A DNA stretch of 64,000 nucleotides, taken from Mycobacterium asiaticum. Lineage in GTDB: Bacteria; Actinomycetota; Actinomycetes; Mycobacteriales; Mycobacteriaceae. Under the pieces are notes generated by a model. It was not told the origin of the DNA. It was given only the letters and a program-made list of their open reading frames with translations, and searched no databases. Where the stretch lies: contig NZ_LZLQ01000055.1 in the NCBI RefSeq assembly GCF_001673315.1, positions 1-64,000 on the forward strand, in the 5' to 3' direction. The position numbers and the translations under genes were made by a program. Shown in pieces: positions 1 through 9,078 of this stretch (position 1 is its first letter; each line of letters begins with the position of its first letter).

Positions 1-1337
1 GGGTCAGACGGCGGCCGGGTCGGATACCAGCGGGCCCTAGGCCAGCGGATCGCCACCGACGTCGGACTGATAGACGACGCCGCTGCCTCCGGCTTTGGGG
101 AAGGGGGCGTCCGCCGGGGTGCGGGTCGTGTGACGGGCGGGTGAACGGGCGCGCTCGGAGCGGCGTCGGCGGCGGGTATCGAGATGGCGAGCCGGGTTTC
201 GATGCGTTCGACGCGCTGCAGCAGAGCCGATTCGGCATCGGTAGCCGAGGGCAGCAACAGCCGCGCGCAGATCACTTCCAGCAGCAACCGTGGTGCCGTC
301 GCGCCGCGCATCTCCCCCAAGCCCGCTTGGACTACCTCGGCATACCGGGTCAGGGTCGCCGGACCGATTCGGGCCGCTTGGTCGCGCATGCGGTCCAGGA
401 CGTCCTCCGGCGCGTCCACTACGCCGCGGGATACGGCGTCGGGGACCGCTTGCATGAGGATGAGATCGCGAAATCGCTCCAACAGGTCAGTGGCGAAGCG
501 GCGCGGGTCGTGGCCGGCGTCGATCACCGATTCGACGGCACCGAACAATGCGGCCGCGTCCCCGGCGGCGAGTGCGTCTACGGCGTCGTCGATCAGTGCG
601 ACGTCGGTGGCGCCCAGCAGGCCAAGGGCCCGCTGGTATCCGACCCGGCCGCCGTCGGACCCTGCTACCAGTTGGTCCAGCACCGAGAGGGTGTCCCGGG
701 GCGAACCCCCACCCGCCCGGATGACCAGGGGATACACCGCCTCGTCGACGACAACGCCCTCCTGCTCACAGATCCGGGCGATCAGCGCGCGCATGGTGCG
801 CGGCGGCAGCAATCGGAACGGATAGTGATGAGTGCGCGACCGGATGGTGGGCAGCACCTTTTCGGGCTCGGTGGTCGCGAAGATGAAGATGAGGTGTTCG
901 GGCGGTTCCTCGACGATCTTGAGCAGCGCATTGAAGCCGGCCGTGGTAACCATGTGGGCTTCGTCGACGATGAAGACCCGGTACCGCGACTGAGCCGGCG
1001 CATAGAACGCACGGTCGCGCAGTTCGCGGGTGTCGTCCACGCCGCCGTGGCTGGCCGCGTCGAGTTCGACCACGTCGATGCTGCCCGATGCATTGGGCGC
1101 CAGCGCCTGGCAGGAATCGCAGTCACCGCACGGGGTGGGAGTGGGCCCCTGGGCGCAGTTCAACGAGCGCGCGAGGATACGCGCGGAGGATGTTTTCCCG
1201 CAGCCGCGGGGGCCGGAGAACAGGTAGGCGTGATTGATCCGTCCCGCTTGCAGTGCGATGGACAGCGGCTCGGTGACATGCTCCTGCCCCACCACTTCGG
1301 CGAAAGTTGCCGGTCGATACTTGCGGTAGAGGGCCAC
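1..1337 (-). CDS. dnaX: DNA polymerase III subunit gamma/tau, 3' end off window
   Basis: Clamp-loader ATPase of the replisome. About 445 residues are visible from a GTG start (VALYRKYRPATFAEVVGQEH). The Walker A motif GPRGCGKTS lies at residues 42-50. It is followed by a zinc-binding cysteine cluster (LNC...CGDCDSC) and the Walker B / DEAH-like sequence FIVDEAH. The last ~50 visible residues are Pro/Ala-rich linker, so the tau-specific C-terminus continues beyond base 1. No in-frame stop occurs before the edge. The mycobacterial protein is around 580 residues, so about three quarters is present. A long antisense open frame on the plus strand is a GC-bias shadow. The family assignment is certain. 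Confidence 0.96.
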   Translation of the reverse strand, partial: MALYRKYRPATFAEVVGQEHVTEPLSIALQAGRINHAYLFSGPRGCGKTSSARILARSLNCAQGPTPTPCGDCDSCQALAPNASGSIDVVELDAASHGGVDDTRELRDRAFYAPAQSRYRVFIVDEAHMVTTAGFNALLKIVEEPPEHLIFIFATTEPEKVLPTIRSRTHHYPFRLLPPRTMRALIARICEQEGVVVDEAVYPLVIRAGGGSPRDTLSVLDQLVAGSDGGRVGYQRALGLLGATDVALIDDAVDALAAGDAAALFGAVESVIDAGHDPRRFATDLLERFRDLILMQAVPDAVSRGVVDAPEDVLDRMRDQAARIGPATLTRYAEVVQAGLGEMRGATAPRLLLEVICARLLLPSATDAESALLQRVERIETRLAISIPAADAAPSAPVHPPVTRPAPRRTPPSPKPEAAASSISPTSVAIRWPRARWYPTRPPSD

Positions 1338-1368
1338 GGTGAGCAGGCTACCGACGCCCGGTGACGAG

Positions 1369-1388
1369 GCCGACCCCAGAGGGTCGGC
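1369..1388 (-). terminator. Hairpin downstream of the aminotransferase gene
   Basis: A perfect 8-bp stem (GCCGACCC / GGGTCGGC) encloses a CAGA loop between the aminotransferase stop and the dnaX start. There is no U tract, which is common for mycobacterial terminators. It could end the aminotransferase transcript or act in the dnaX leader. Confidence 0.5.
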
Positions 1389-1465
1389 TGAGGAGGCGCT
1401 TAGCGTTGATTCTGCGTAGAGGGTGCGCCGCACTCACACTTTGGCGCCATAAGCGCAGAGTGAAG

Positions 1466-2851
<1,386 letters not shown>

Positions 2852-2947
2852 ACCGGCGAGTGTAGTACCCGGCCTTGGCGACTCCACCGACACTCTTCCA
2901 AGGCGGTGCCGGGACACCCGGCGGGGTTCAGCAGTTACCATGACCAC

Positions 2948-3033
2948 GGAGGATTCGCCTAGTGGCCTATGGCGCTCGCCTGGAACGCGGGTTGGGTTAA
3001 TAGCCCTCGCGGGTTCAAATCCCGCATCCTCCG
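2948..3033 (+). tRNA. tRNA-Ser(GGA)
   Basis: Class II cloverleaf. The acceptor stem is GGAGGAT/ATCCTCC, the anticodon stem CTCGC/GCGGG encloses loop CTGGAAC (anticodon GGA), there is a long variable arm, and the T arm is GCGGG-TTCAAAT-CCCGC. The discriminator is G and CCA is not encoded. Confidence 0.95.
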
Positions 3034-3051
3034 CTGTACGGTCGGCCGTGT

Positions 3052-3090
3052 GACCAGGAACGACAATTGGCCTGGTCGCCTTTCGGCGAC
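3052..3090 (+). terminator. Two overlapping hairpins after tRNA-Ser
   Basis: GACCAGG (3052-3058) can pair with CCTGGTC (3071-3077). Alternatively GTCGCC (3075-3080) pairs with GGCGAC (3085-3090) around TTTC. The two stems share bases, so they are mutually exclusive. They either terminate the tRNA transcript or form part of the lucA leader. Confidence 0.45.
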
Positions 3091-3118
3091 TTGAGTTCAG
3101 TCTGTTTTGAGGAGGGGT

Positions 3119-4105
3119 ATGGGGCGCAGAGTCGCCATGCTTTGGCACGCGCTGTTCTCGATCGGCGCGGGCGTCCTCTTCTTCTATTTCGTCTTGCCGC
3201 GGTGGCCCGAACTCGTCGGTGACACGCCCGAAGCTCTGGGGCAGACTCTGCGAATCGTCACCGGCGCGCTGATCGGCTTAGCCGCCCTGCCGGTGGTCTT
3301 CACGTTGCTGCGTACCCGCAGGCCCGAACTCGGCACCCCGCAACTGGCGCTGTCGATCAGGACCTGGTCGATCGTGGCCCATGTGCTGGCCGGCGTGCTG
3401 ATCGTAGGCGCCGCGATCAGCGAGTTCTGGTTCAAGCTGGGTACCGCCGGCCAATGGCTCTTCGCGATCTACGGCGCCGCCGCGGCCATAGCCGTGCTCG
3501 GGTTCTTCTGCTTCTACCTGTCGTTCCTGGCCGAACTGCCGCCACCTCCGCCGAAACCGATCAAGCCGAAGAAAGCCAAGAAGAGCCGCAGTCGGGGTAA
3601 GAAGCGCGGCAAGGTCGACGAAGCTGACATAGCTGAAGACGAAGCCGACACCGAAGACGAAGACACCGACGACGAACACACCGACACCGAAGACGACGAC
3701 GAGGGCACCGCCGTCGAGACGGGCGCAGAGGAATCCTCGGAAGCCGAGACCGTCGAGGCCAAGATCCCGGAGTCGGTCACCGAAGAGCACGAAACCAAAA
3801 AAAGCCCGGCGGGAACCTCGGACGCCTCGGGCGCTTCGGAGCAGTCGGAAACTTCGGAGGAGTCGGAAACGACGGCAGTCTCGGAGACCGCGGGAGCCCC
3901 GAAAACCGCCGGAGTCTCGAAAACCGCAGAAACCTCAGAAACCGCAAAAACCGCGGAGACCGCAGAAACCTCAGAAAGCGCAACGAAAGAAGCCGCGGAA
4001 ACCGCAGACGCTCCCACACCGCAGCGGCTGCGCAACCGGCGCCCCACGGGTAAGACCTCGCACCGCCGTCGTCGCACCCGGGGCGGGGTCGTGGTCGAGG
4101 AATAG
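3119..4105 (+). CDS. lucA: LucA-like membrane protein with long acidic tail
   Basis: Orthologue of Rv3723 (LucA), which in M. tuberculosis stabilises Mce1/Mce4 transporters for fatty acid and cholesterol import. The start is ATG 3119, preceded by the strong ribosome site AGGAGGGG; an upstream TTG would overlap that site. Four membrane segments are visible within the first ~140 residues (LWHALFSIGAGVLFFYF, IVTGALIGLAALPVVFTLL, IVAHVLAGVLIVGAAI, LFAIYGAAAAIAVLGFFCFYL). A Pro run and a Lys/Arg block follow (KPKKAKKSRSRGKKRGK), then an Asp/Glu/Thr-rich stretch and degenerate SETAE/KTAET repeats to the end. At 328 residues it is clearly longer than the ~254-residue tuberculosis protein, and the extra length is all in the disordered tail. 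Confidence 0.88.
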   Translation: MGRRVAMLWHALFSIGAGVLFFYFVLPRWPELVGDTPEALGQTLRIVTGALIGLAALPVVFTLLRTRRPELGTPQLALSIRTWSIVAHVLAGVLIVGAAISEFWFKLGTAGQWLFAIYGAAAAIAVLGFFCFYLSFLAELPPPPPKPIKPKKAKKSRSRGKKRGKVDEADIAEDEADTEDEDTDDEHTDTEDDDEGTAVETGAEESSEAETVEAKIPESVTEEHETKKSPAGTSDASGASEQSETSEESETTAVSETAGAPKTAGVSKTAETSETAKTAETAETSESATKEAAETADAPTPQRLRNRRPTGKTSHRRRRTRGGVVVEE

Positions 4106-4108
4106 TCC

Positions 4109-4849
4109 TCAGCGACGACGCAGCCGCTCGACGTAGTCGGCGATGCCCTGCAGCGTCTGATCTGCGCCCCAGATTCCGCGGACTTCGCGATCGGTCTCCG
4201 CACCCGCACGAATGCGCTGCAAGGTCGGTCCCCGCAGCTGAGCCTTGGTGTGGCGATACGCCGCCTCCGGGATACCGCTGAGGTCTGTCGCTTCGGTCAC
4301 GGCCGCGTCCAGGAGGTTCTCGGGCACGATGCGGTGGGCCAGTCCCCTGAGCACGGCGTCGTCGCCGCGGTAGTTTCGGCCGCCGAGCAGGACCTCCTCG
4401 GCGCGATTACCGCACGAGTAGCGCACCACCTCGAGCGCGGCGACCGGGAAAGCCACCCCCACCCGCACTTCAGCCGCGCCGATTTGGGCCTCGGGACTGG
4501 CCAGGCGCCAATCGCAGGCACAGGCCAGCACGCATCCGCCGGCTATCGCCGCGCCGTTGATCGCCGCCACAGTCGGTCCCGGGTAGCTGAACACCGCCTC
4601 GAACGCGGCTGACAGGGCGGGCACCAGCTGATCGGTATAGGCCGAGCCGCCCTCGACCACCCGGTTGAGATCCACCCCGGCGGAGAACACCCGGCCCGCG
4701 CCGGTGATGACCAGAGCGCCGCCGCCCGCGCGGCCGAGTTCCTGCACGGTCTGGGTCAACTCTGCAAGCGCCTCGACGTCGAGAGCATTGACCCGCCCCC
4801 AGGAAAGGGTCAGTACCTGCACCGATCCGGAAGCTTCGATCTCGATCAC
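4109..4849 (-). CDS. Enoyl-CoA hydratase/isomerase family protein
   Basis: Crotonase-fold acyl-CoA enzyme of 246 residues. Oxyanion-hole segments are FSAGVDL (about residue 56) and INGAAIAGG (about residue 97), followed by DWRLAS and the catalytic-region AAEVRVGVAFP. The classical first catalytic Glu appears as the Glu in AAEV, but the second Glu of true hydratases is not obvious, so isomerase or another crotonase activity is possible. It converges on lucA with a 3-bp gap and faces away from the lipoprotein gene. The exact substrate cannot be told. Confidence 0.85.
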   Translation of the reverse strand: MIEIEASGSVQVLTLSWGRVNALDVEALAELTQTVQELGRAGGGALVITGAGRVFSAGVDLNRVVEGGSAYTDQLVPALSAAFEAVFSYPGPTVAAINGAAIAGGCVLACACDWRLASPEAQIGAAEVRVGVAFPVAALEVVRYSCGNRAEEVLLGGRNYRGDDAVLRGLAHRIVPENLLDAAVTEATDLSGIPEAAYRHTKAQLRGPTLQRIRAGAETDREVRGIWGADQTLQGIADYVERLRRR

Positions 4850-4952
4850 AGAGATACTTCACCACAGTTCTTGGGATCGGTAGCGACGACCACCGCCTGT
4901 ACTTACTCCCATGACGACGCCAACAGGGCGGCGCATGACGGAAGGAAGTCCA

Positions 4953-5438
4953 GTGAAACGTGCTATCGCGGTTGCGATTGGAACCCTCGGCTGCGCGTCC
5001 GCGCTGGTGGGTTGCTCGAGCGGCGGCCACACCGCGGGGCCGGCATCGAACGCGCCGGCCAGTGTCGCCACGGGCGGGGGCGCGGGCACCGAGGTCAAGG
5101 TGGGCGGCTCGGATCTGCCGGGTGTGAACCCGTCCTCGGTGACGTGCGTCAAGCAGGCCGGGAAGATCAACATCGGCAGCGGCTCTTCCGGGGGCCAGCA
5201 GGCCCTGGCGGTGGTGATGAGCGAAGGCAACCCACCCACGGTCGACTCGTTGGCCATGGTCGTGGACGGCAACGCGCTGTCGGTCGCCGACAACATGGGT
5301 GCCAAGGTCGGCGAGGCCAAGGTCGCGGTCGACGGCAAGACTTACACCATCACCGGTCAGGCGCAGGGTGCTGACCTGAAGAACCCGATGGCCGGGATGA
5401 TCACCAAGGACTTCAGCATCAAGGTCTCTTGCGGCTGA
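4953..5438 (+). CDS. LpqH-family (19 kDa antigen-like) lipoprotein
   Basis: Secreted, lipid-anchored cell-envelope protein of 161 residues. GTG 4953 is chosen because GAAGGAAG lies six bases upstream; upstream ATGs lack such a site. The signal peptide VKRAIAVAIGTLGCASALVGC ends in lipobox LVGC with lipidated Cys21. A Gly/Ala/Thr-rich linker and a mature domain follow, with two cysteines (VTCVKQAG, VSCG) and the LpqH signatures EGNPPTVDS, TITGQAQG and NPM. LpqH proteins are TLR2-active lipoproteins. The canonical lpqH in M. tuberculosis is Rv3763, near the other end of this syntenic region, so this is a paralogue or a displaced copy. Confidence 0.85.
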   Translation: MKRAIAVAIGTLGCASALVGCSSGGHTAGPASNAPASVATGGGAGTEVKVGGSDLPGVNPSSVTCVKQAGKINIGSGSSGGQQALAVVMSEGNPPTVDSLAMVVDGNALSVADNMGAKVGEAKVAVDGKTYTITGQAQGADLKNPMAGMITKDFSIKVSCG

Positions 5439-5503
5439 TGAGGGATAGTTCGGGGCGGCGGGCATGCAGTGCAGGTCCGCCGCTCCGGATTCGGGCTCGG
5501 ACT

Positions 5504-5509
5504 TATGAT
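5504..5509 (+). promoter_or_regulatory. -10 element TATGAT of a leaderless promoter
   Basis: TATGAT ends six bases before GTG 5516, so transcription would start at the start codon. This fits first-gene position for the CHAT cluster. Confidence 0.6.
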
Positions 5510-5515
5510 GCAGCC

Positions 5516-7252
5516 GTGTCGATCTCCAGCGACCTGGATCGCGCGCGCCAACTGGCGTTCGCCGCCGACGAAGACGCGGCCCGGGATTTGTTGGTGTCCC
5601 TGATGCCCAGGATCGAACAGGCGGACCGGGACGACCTGTTGCTGGAAGTCTTCGCCCAACTCGGCGCGATCTATCTGGCCCGCGGCGCGAATGACGGAGT
5701 GGCAGAATGCATCCGGCGTATCCGCGAGCCGTTGGCGATCTATCAGGGGATCCTGGCCGGAACCAGGCCCGACGTCGCCGATCAGGTCACGATGTCGCAG
5801 CCCGAGATTTCACACATGGTTGCGCGCTACTCCCGCTGGGCGCAATTCCTCGACACCGGTTTGGCGGCGGCGCGCGGTGACCACGAGCAGGCGCAGGTCG
5901 CACTTCGGCTATTGAGTGAATCCCCCGGGTCCGCTGAGGATCTCGCCGACGAGCATCGGCACCTGCTCACTCACGTCCGGCTGATGTGCGCGACAGCCCT
6001 GTGTGACGACGACCTGCACGCGCACTCGCTGCCCTTGTGGGATGAGGTGCGAGCGGCCTTGACTCGGCACGCGGAAGCAACCGAATCTGCCGACCACCTC
6101 TGGGTATTGGCTGCCACCGGTTACGGGCGGTTCTGCATAGAGACCGGCCGACTGGACGAGGCCGAGCCCTGGCTGCGGCGGGCGGGAGCACGTGCGCAGG
6201 CCCGCGATTGGGAACTAGCCAGCGCCCGAACACAATTGGAGCGCGCCGCCGCGTCGTGGACCGTCGGCGACCACCACACCACCGAGCAGTTGGTCACCGA
6301 GGCCTATCCCGTCATCGCCCGTCACGCACGGGCTCACGACGTGTCACGTTGTTGGCTGTATATGGGCCTCACCCGCCTTGCCGCCGGTGCGCTGGAGGCC
6401 GCGGACCAGTGTTGGGAGCACGCCGAGCGGCACTGGCGCGAGTTGGGCAAGCCACTGCATTTACATCGCATCCTGTTGCAGCGCAGTTGGATCGCGATAT
6501 TCCGAAGCCGGTTCGCCGATGCCGTCGAGCTGATCGCCCAGGCCCGAGAGTTGCTCGACTCGTCGCCGCGCAGCAGTTGGCTGCAATACGCTCTGCTGGA
6601 CAGCCACCTGGGCACGGTATGGCGGGCGGATGCCCTGGCGGATCTGGGTTTCGACGGCGCCGGCGATCCGGGCGAGTCGTTGCAGGAGACCGAGGCCCGG
6701 CAAGCCGAATCCCTCGGCATCCTGCGCGGTGAGGTCGGCACCCCGGAGTACTGGCGCGCGATGCCCAAGCTGGAGCAGGCAGCCGAGCTCAAAGTGCCGG
6801 CGGCGCTGGCCGTAGACTCCGTGCGCTATTCGATCGCCGACGCCGATGCCCGATCGCGCTGGGCGACAAGTGTTTCGGCGCCCATCCTGGCCAGCGCATT
6901 CGCGGTTGCCTGGGAGTGGGAGAATACCCAACTAGTCAGCGAGTTGGTCGAATATCACAGTGCGCGAGGGACTTTCAATATCGAACCGGCGCGGCGTCAC
7001 GTCGGTGAATGGGAGTCCACCGGCACCGGACCGGCCTTCATCGAGACCGGTGCCGAGCTTCCCTTTCCGGCGGCGGCGGCGGCCGGACCGGCATCGAACG
7101 AGGGAATTTCGCTGACCCGACTTGGCCCGCTGCCGCCATTGCGGATGCAGCCCGAGGCCGCACCGATCCTGAGTCATTACCGCGCGCTGGCGTTTCAGCG
7201 ATACGGCCGTGAAGTGACCGCTGCCGAGCCGGCGTGGTCGACCTGGCCATGA
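5516..7252 (+). CDS. Helical-repeat (TPR-like) protein of CHAT cluster
   Basis: A 578-residue, Ala/Leu/Glu-rich, probably all-helical protein beginning at GTG 5516 (VSISSDLDRARQLAF). The spacing of A/L/W/Y residues in segments such as ETGRLDEAEPWLRRAGARAQ and RLAAGALEAADQCWEHAERHW is typical of tetratricopeptide repeats, running from about residue 20 to 450. The last ~100 residues are Pro/Gly/Ala-rich. No enzymatic motif is visible. Its stop overlaps the start of the CHAT protease gene by ATGA, so the two are probably made together. CHAT proteases in other bacteria are typically held by TPR partners, hence a scaffold or sensor role is a reasonable inference. Not found in the M. tuberculosis order I know for this locus. 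Confidence 0.75.
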   Translation: MSISSDLDRARQLAFAADEDAARDLLVSLMPRIEQADRDDLLLEVFAQLGAIYLARGANDGVAECIRRIREPLAIYQGILAGTRPDVADQVTMSQPEISHMVARYSRWAQFLDTGLAAARGDHEQAQVALRLLSESPGSAEDLADEHRHLLTHVRLMCATALCDDDLHAHSLPLWDEVRAALTRHAEATESADHLWVLAATGYGRFCIETGRLDEAEPWLRRAGARAQARDWELASARTQLERAAASWTVGDHHTTEQLVTEAYPVIARHARAHDVSRCWLYMGLTRLAAGALEAADQCWEHAERHWRELGKPLHLHRILLQRSWIAIFRSRFADAVELIAQARELLDSSPRSSWLQYALLDSHLGTVWRADALADLGFDGAGDPGESLQETEARQAESLGILRGEVGTPEYWRAMPKLEQAAELKVPAALAVDSVRYSIADADARSRWATSVSAPILASAFAVAWEWENTQLVSELVEYHSARGTFNIEPARRHVGEWESTGTGPAFIETGAELPFPAAAAAGPASNEGISLTRLGPLPPLRMQPEAAPILSHYRALAFQRYGREVTAAEPAWSTWP

Positions 7253-8625
7253 CCGAGACCCCCCGGTCGACGCTGGCCCTGCGTTACGCCGATGTCGGCG
7301 TCGCCACGTATGCCAGTTTGCGGCTGATCGACCGGTCCGGGGGGACGCTGCGGACCGTTAACTGGGTGGTGGAGGAACCGATCCTGTTGGCCGCCTTGCA
7401 GGAGTTGGGTGATGCCCTGCCCGAACCGCGTGAGTCCGAGAGCCGGCGTGACGCTATCGAGCGGGCCCTCGCCCGCGGCCCGTTCGCGACGCCGGAAAGC
7501 GAGCTGACGGTGGCATACATCCTTGGCGTGCTGCTGATCGGTTCAGCCGGGTGGCAACTGCTGGTGGACTGCGTCGCATCGCCCCGACCGACGCTGTTCA
7601 TCTCGCCCAGCGCCAGGCTGGCGCGGGTGCCCTGGGGCTTGCTGGCCGTGCCGAAATCTGGCCCCAGCAAAGAAGAGCTGGTGCGTGCCCGGCAGGATGC
7701 GGTCACCGCCAGCGGTCGGGTCGCGGCCCAAATTCCTTGGCAGCTGGCCGATGTCAAGGAGCACACCGACGGCTATCGGCTGATGGAGTTGGTTGACGTG
7801 CTGTTGGCCGTGCCACAGAACATCGTGCATGCGCCACGAGTTCGCGCCGAATGGGCCGCTAGACAGGACGGTCCCCCGCTGTTGGTCCTGGATCCTCGCG
7901 TGCCGGGGCAACGCCCGGACTCGGCGCTCGGCTCGGTATTGGGCCGGCCGTCCGATCAGACGCCGCTGGCGCGGCACTTCACCGAAGTGCTGGGGCACCG
8001 GCCGGTGCTTCCCGGCGTCGACAGTGCGGTGGACCTGTTTCGCCGCCAGGACGCCGACCGCGGCTGGTTGGCCAATCTGCTGGCACAACGGCCGAGTCGG
8101 CTCCTTTACGTCGGGCATGCCAGCTCGGCTGACGCCGACGTGGGCCACGCCGACCGAGCCGCGCTGCACCTCGCGTGCACGGCGGCGGTGCCCGGACACG
8201 CCACGCCCATCAGCAATCACCGGCCCCTGACCGCTTCGGACCTGATGAGACTGCGGTTGCCGATGCCGCCACGGGTGGCTCTGCTCGCCTGCGCCTCGGG
8301 CGGTGACTACCAGTTCGACGAAGCTACCGGTCTGGTGGCGGCGATGATCCTGGGCGGCGCGCAGCTGGTCACCGCCACGCTGTGGTCGCTGCCCACGACC
8401 GCCGCGTACCGGCAATTCGCGCCTCCCGGGGAGCGCCCCGACTCCCCCGATCCGATGGCCGAAGTCGTTGCCGCGGTGGACAGTGCGCACGAAGAGCCCG
8501 CGGCCGGCAGAGCGGTCAATCGATGGCAGCGCGCGCAGATGCGCCGCTGGCGAGACGGGGAGCGCACGGCGAGTCCATTGTTCTGGGGTGCGCTGGTCAC
8601 TTTCGCCGTCGACGGCGCGCGTTGA
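7249..8625 (+). CDS. CHAT-domain (caspase-like) protease
   Basis: Putative cysteine protease of the caspase/HetF-associated-with-TPR family, 458 residues. The start ATG 7249 overlaps the preceding stop (ATGA), which indicates translational coupling. The CHAT domain occupies about residues 185-458. Catalytic His290 lies in LLYVGHASSAD and Cys348 in VALLACASGGDY, the His-Cys dyad pattern of the family. ATGLVAAMILGGAQLVTATLW follows, matching the usual post-Cys helix. The N-terminal ~180 residues are variable and contain a hydrophobic segment (VAYILGVLLIGSAGWQLLV). No signal peptide is seen, so it is likely cytosolic. Substrate unknown; the neighbouring proteins are candidates. CHAT proteases act in some bacterial defence and cell-death systems. 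Confidence 0.87.
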   Translation: MTETPRSTLALRYADVGVATYASLRLIDRSGGTLRTVNWVVEEPILLAALQELGDALPEPRESESRRDAIERALARGPFATPESELTVAYILGVLLIGSAGWQLLVDCVASPRPTLFISPSARLARVPWGLLAVPKSGPSKEELVRARQDAVTASGRVAAQIPWQLADVKEHTDGYRLMELVDVLLAVPQNIVHAPRVRAEWAARQDGPPLLVLDPRVPGQRPDSALGSVLGRPSDQTPLARHFTEVLGHRPVLPGVDSAVDLFRRQDADRGWLANLLAQRPSRLLYVGHASSADADVGHADRAALHLACTAAVPGHATPISNHRPLTASDLMRLRLPMPPRVALLACASGGDYQFDEATGLVAAMILGGAQLVTATLWSLPTTAAYRQFAPPGERPDSPDPMAEVVAAVDSAHEEPAAGRAVNRWQRAQMRRWRDGERTASPLFWGALVTFAVDGAR

Positions 8626-8637
8626 ACCGCCGCGCAC

Positions 8638-8994
8638 TCACACCAGGGCGAGGCCCCGCGCCCGTACCGCCAGCGCATCGTCGGGCAGCGAAAGCTGCTC
8701 TCGGGCAGTGGGATCGAACGCAACCAAGACCACCAGGCCGGGTCGCAACGCGGCCAGGTCCGCATCCACGTCGTGGTGCATCAAGCGGCCGATGAAGGTG
8801 TCGCCGTGGACACTGGACACCTCGATCCAGATCTGGCGTTCGCCGGCGCCGGCCTCGGATTCCTCGTGGGCGACGGTTCGTACGGTACCGACCCCGACGG
8901 CGCGGCTGGCCTCCGGCGTCTTGCGTGGCCGGGGGGCCAGGGTTGCGAGTGATGCGATTTGAGCACCGATTGCCATCAGTTTCGACTTGGTCAT
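8638..8994 (-). CDS. Conserved small protein of CHAT cluster, unknown
   Basis: A 118-residue protein starting at ATG 8994 (MTKSKLMAIGAQIASL). An upstream ATG exists but would run through the divergent promoter. The C-terminal half alternates charged and beta-branched residues (RQIWIEVSSVHGDTFIGRLMHHDVDADLAALRPGLVVLVAFD), suggesting a small beta-barrel. It converges on the CHAT gene with a 12-bp gap and diverges from the next cluster gene. Its position inside the cluster but on the opposite strand suggests separate control. No family recognised. Confidence 0.6.
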   Translation of the reverse strand: MTKSKLMAIGAQIASLATLAPRPRKTPEASRAVGVGTVRTVAHEESEAGAGERQIWIEVSSVHGDTFIGRLMHHDVDADLAALRPGLVVLVAFDPTAREQLSLPDDALAVRARGLALV

Positions 8995-9066
8995 GTGACC
9001 AGCTTCGGGGCTCCGATCGGCTACCGAACCCAACTTTTCGGGTACCAGGATTTTCGTTGCTGCCCC

Positions 9067-9072
9067 TATCCT
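9067..9072 (+). promoter_or_regulatory. -10 element TATCCT, leaderless promoter
   Basis: TATCCT ends six bases before ATG 9079. This supports ATG 9079 as the true start of the downstream gene even though that frame closes after 40 codons. Confidence 0.55.
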
Positions 9073-9078
9073 GTGGTC

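Noticed and set aside
141-1364. A 407-codon open frame on the plus strand opposite dnaX
   Set aside because: Antisense shadow of a high-GC gene. Its translation has no recognisable motif, while the minus strand reads a complete DnaX ATPase.
3514-4209. Ser/Val-rich minus-strand frame opposite the lucA tail
   Set aside because: Produced by the repetitive acidic codons of the lucA tail; no ribosome site or family.
7249-8625. Type III-E CRISPR-associated (Craspase-like) CHAT protease
   Set aside because: No Cas7-type, crRNA-processing or repeat array components occur in the window.
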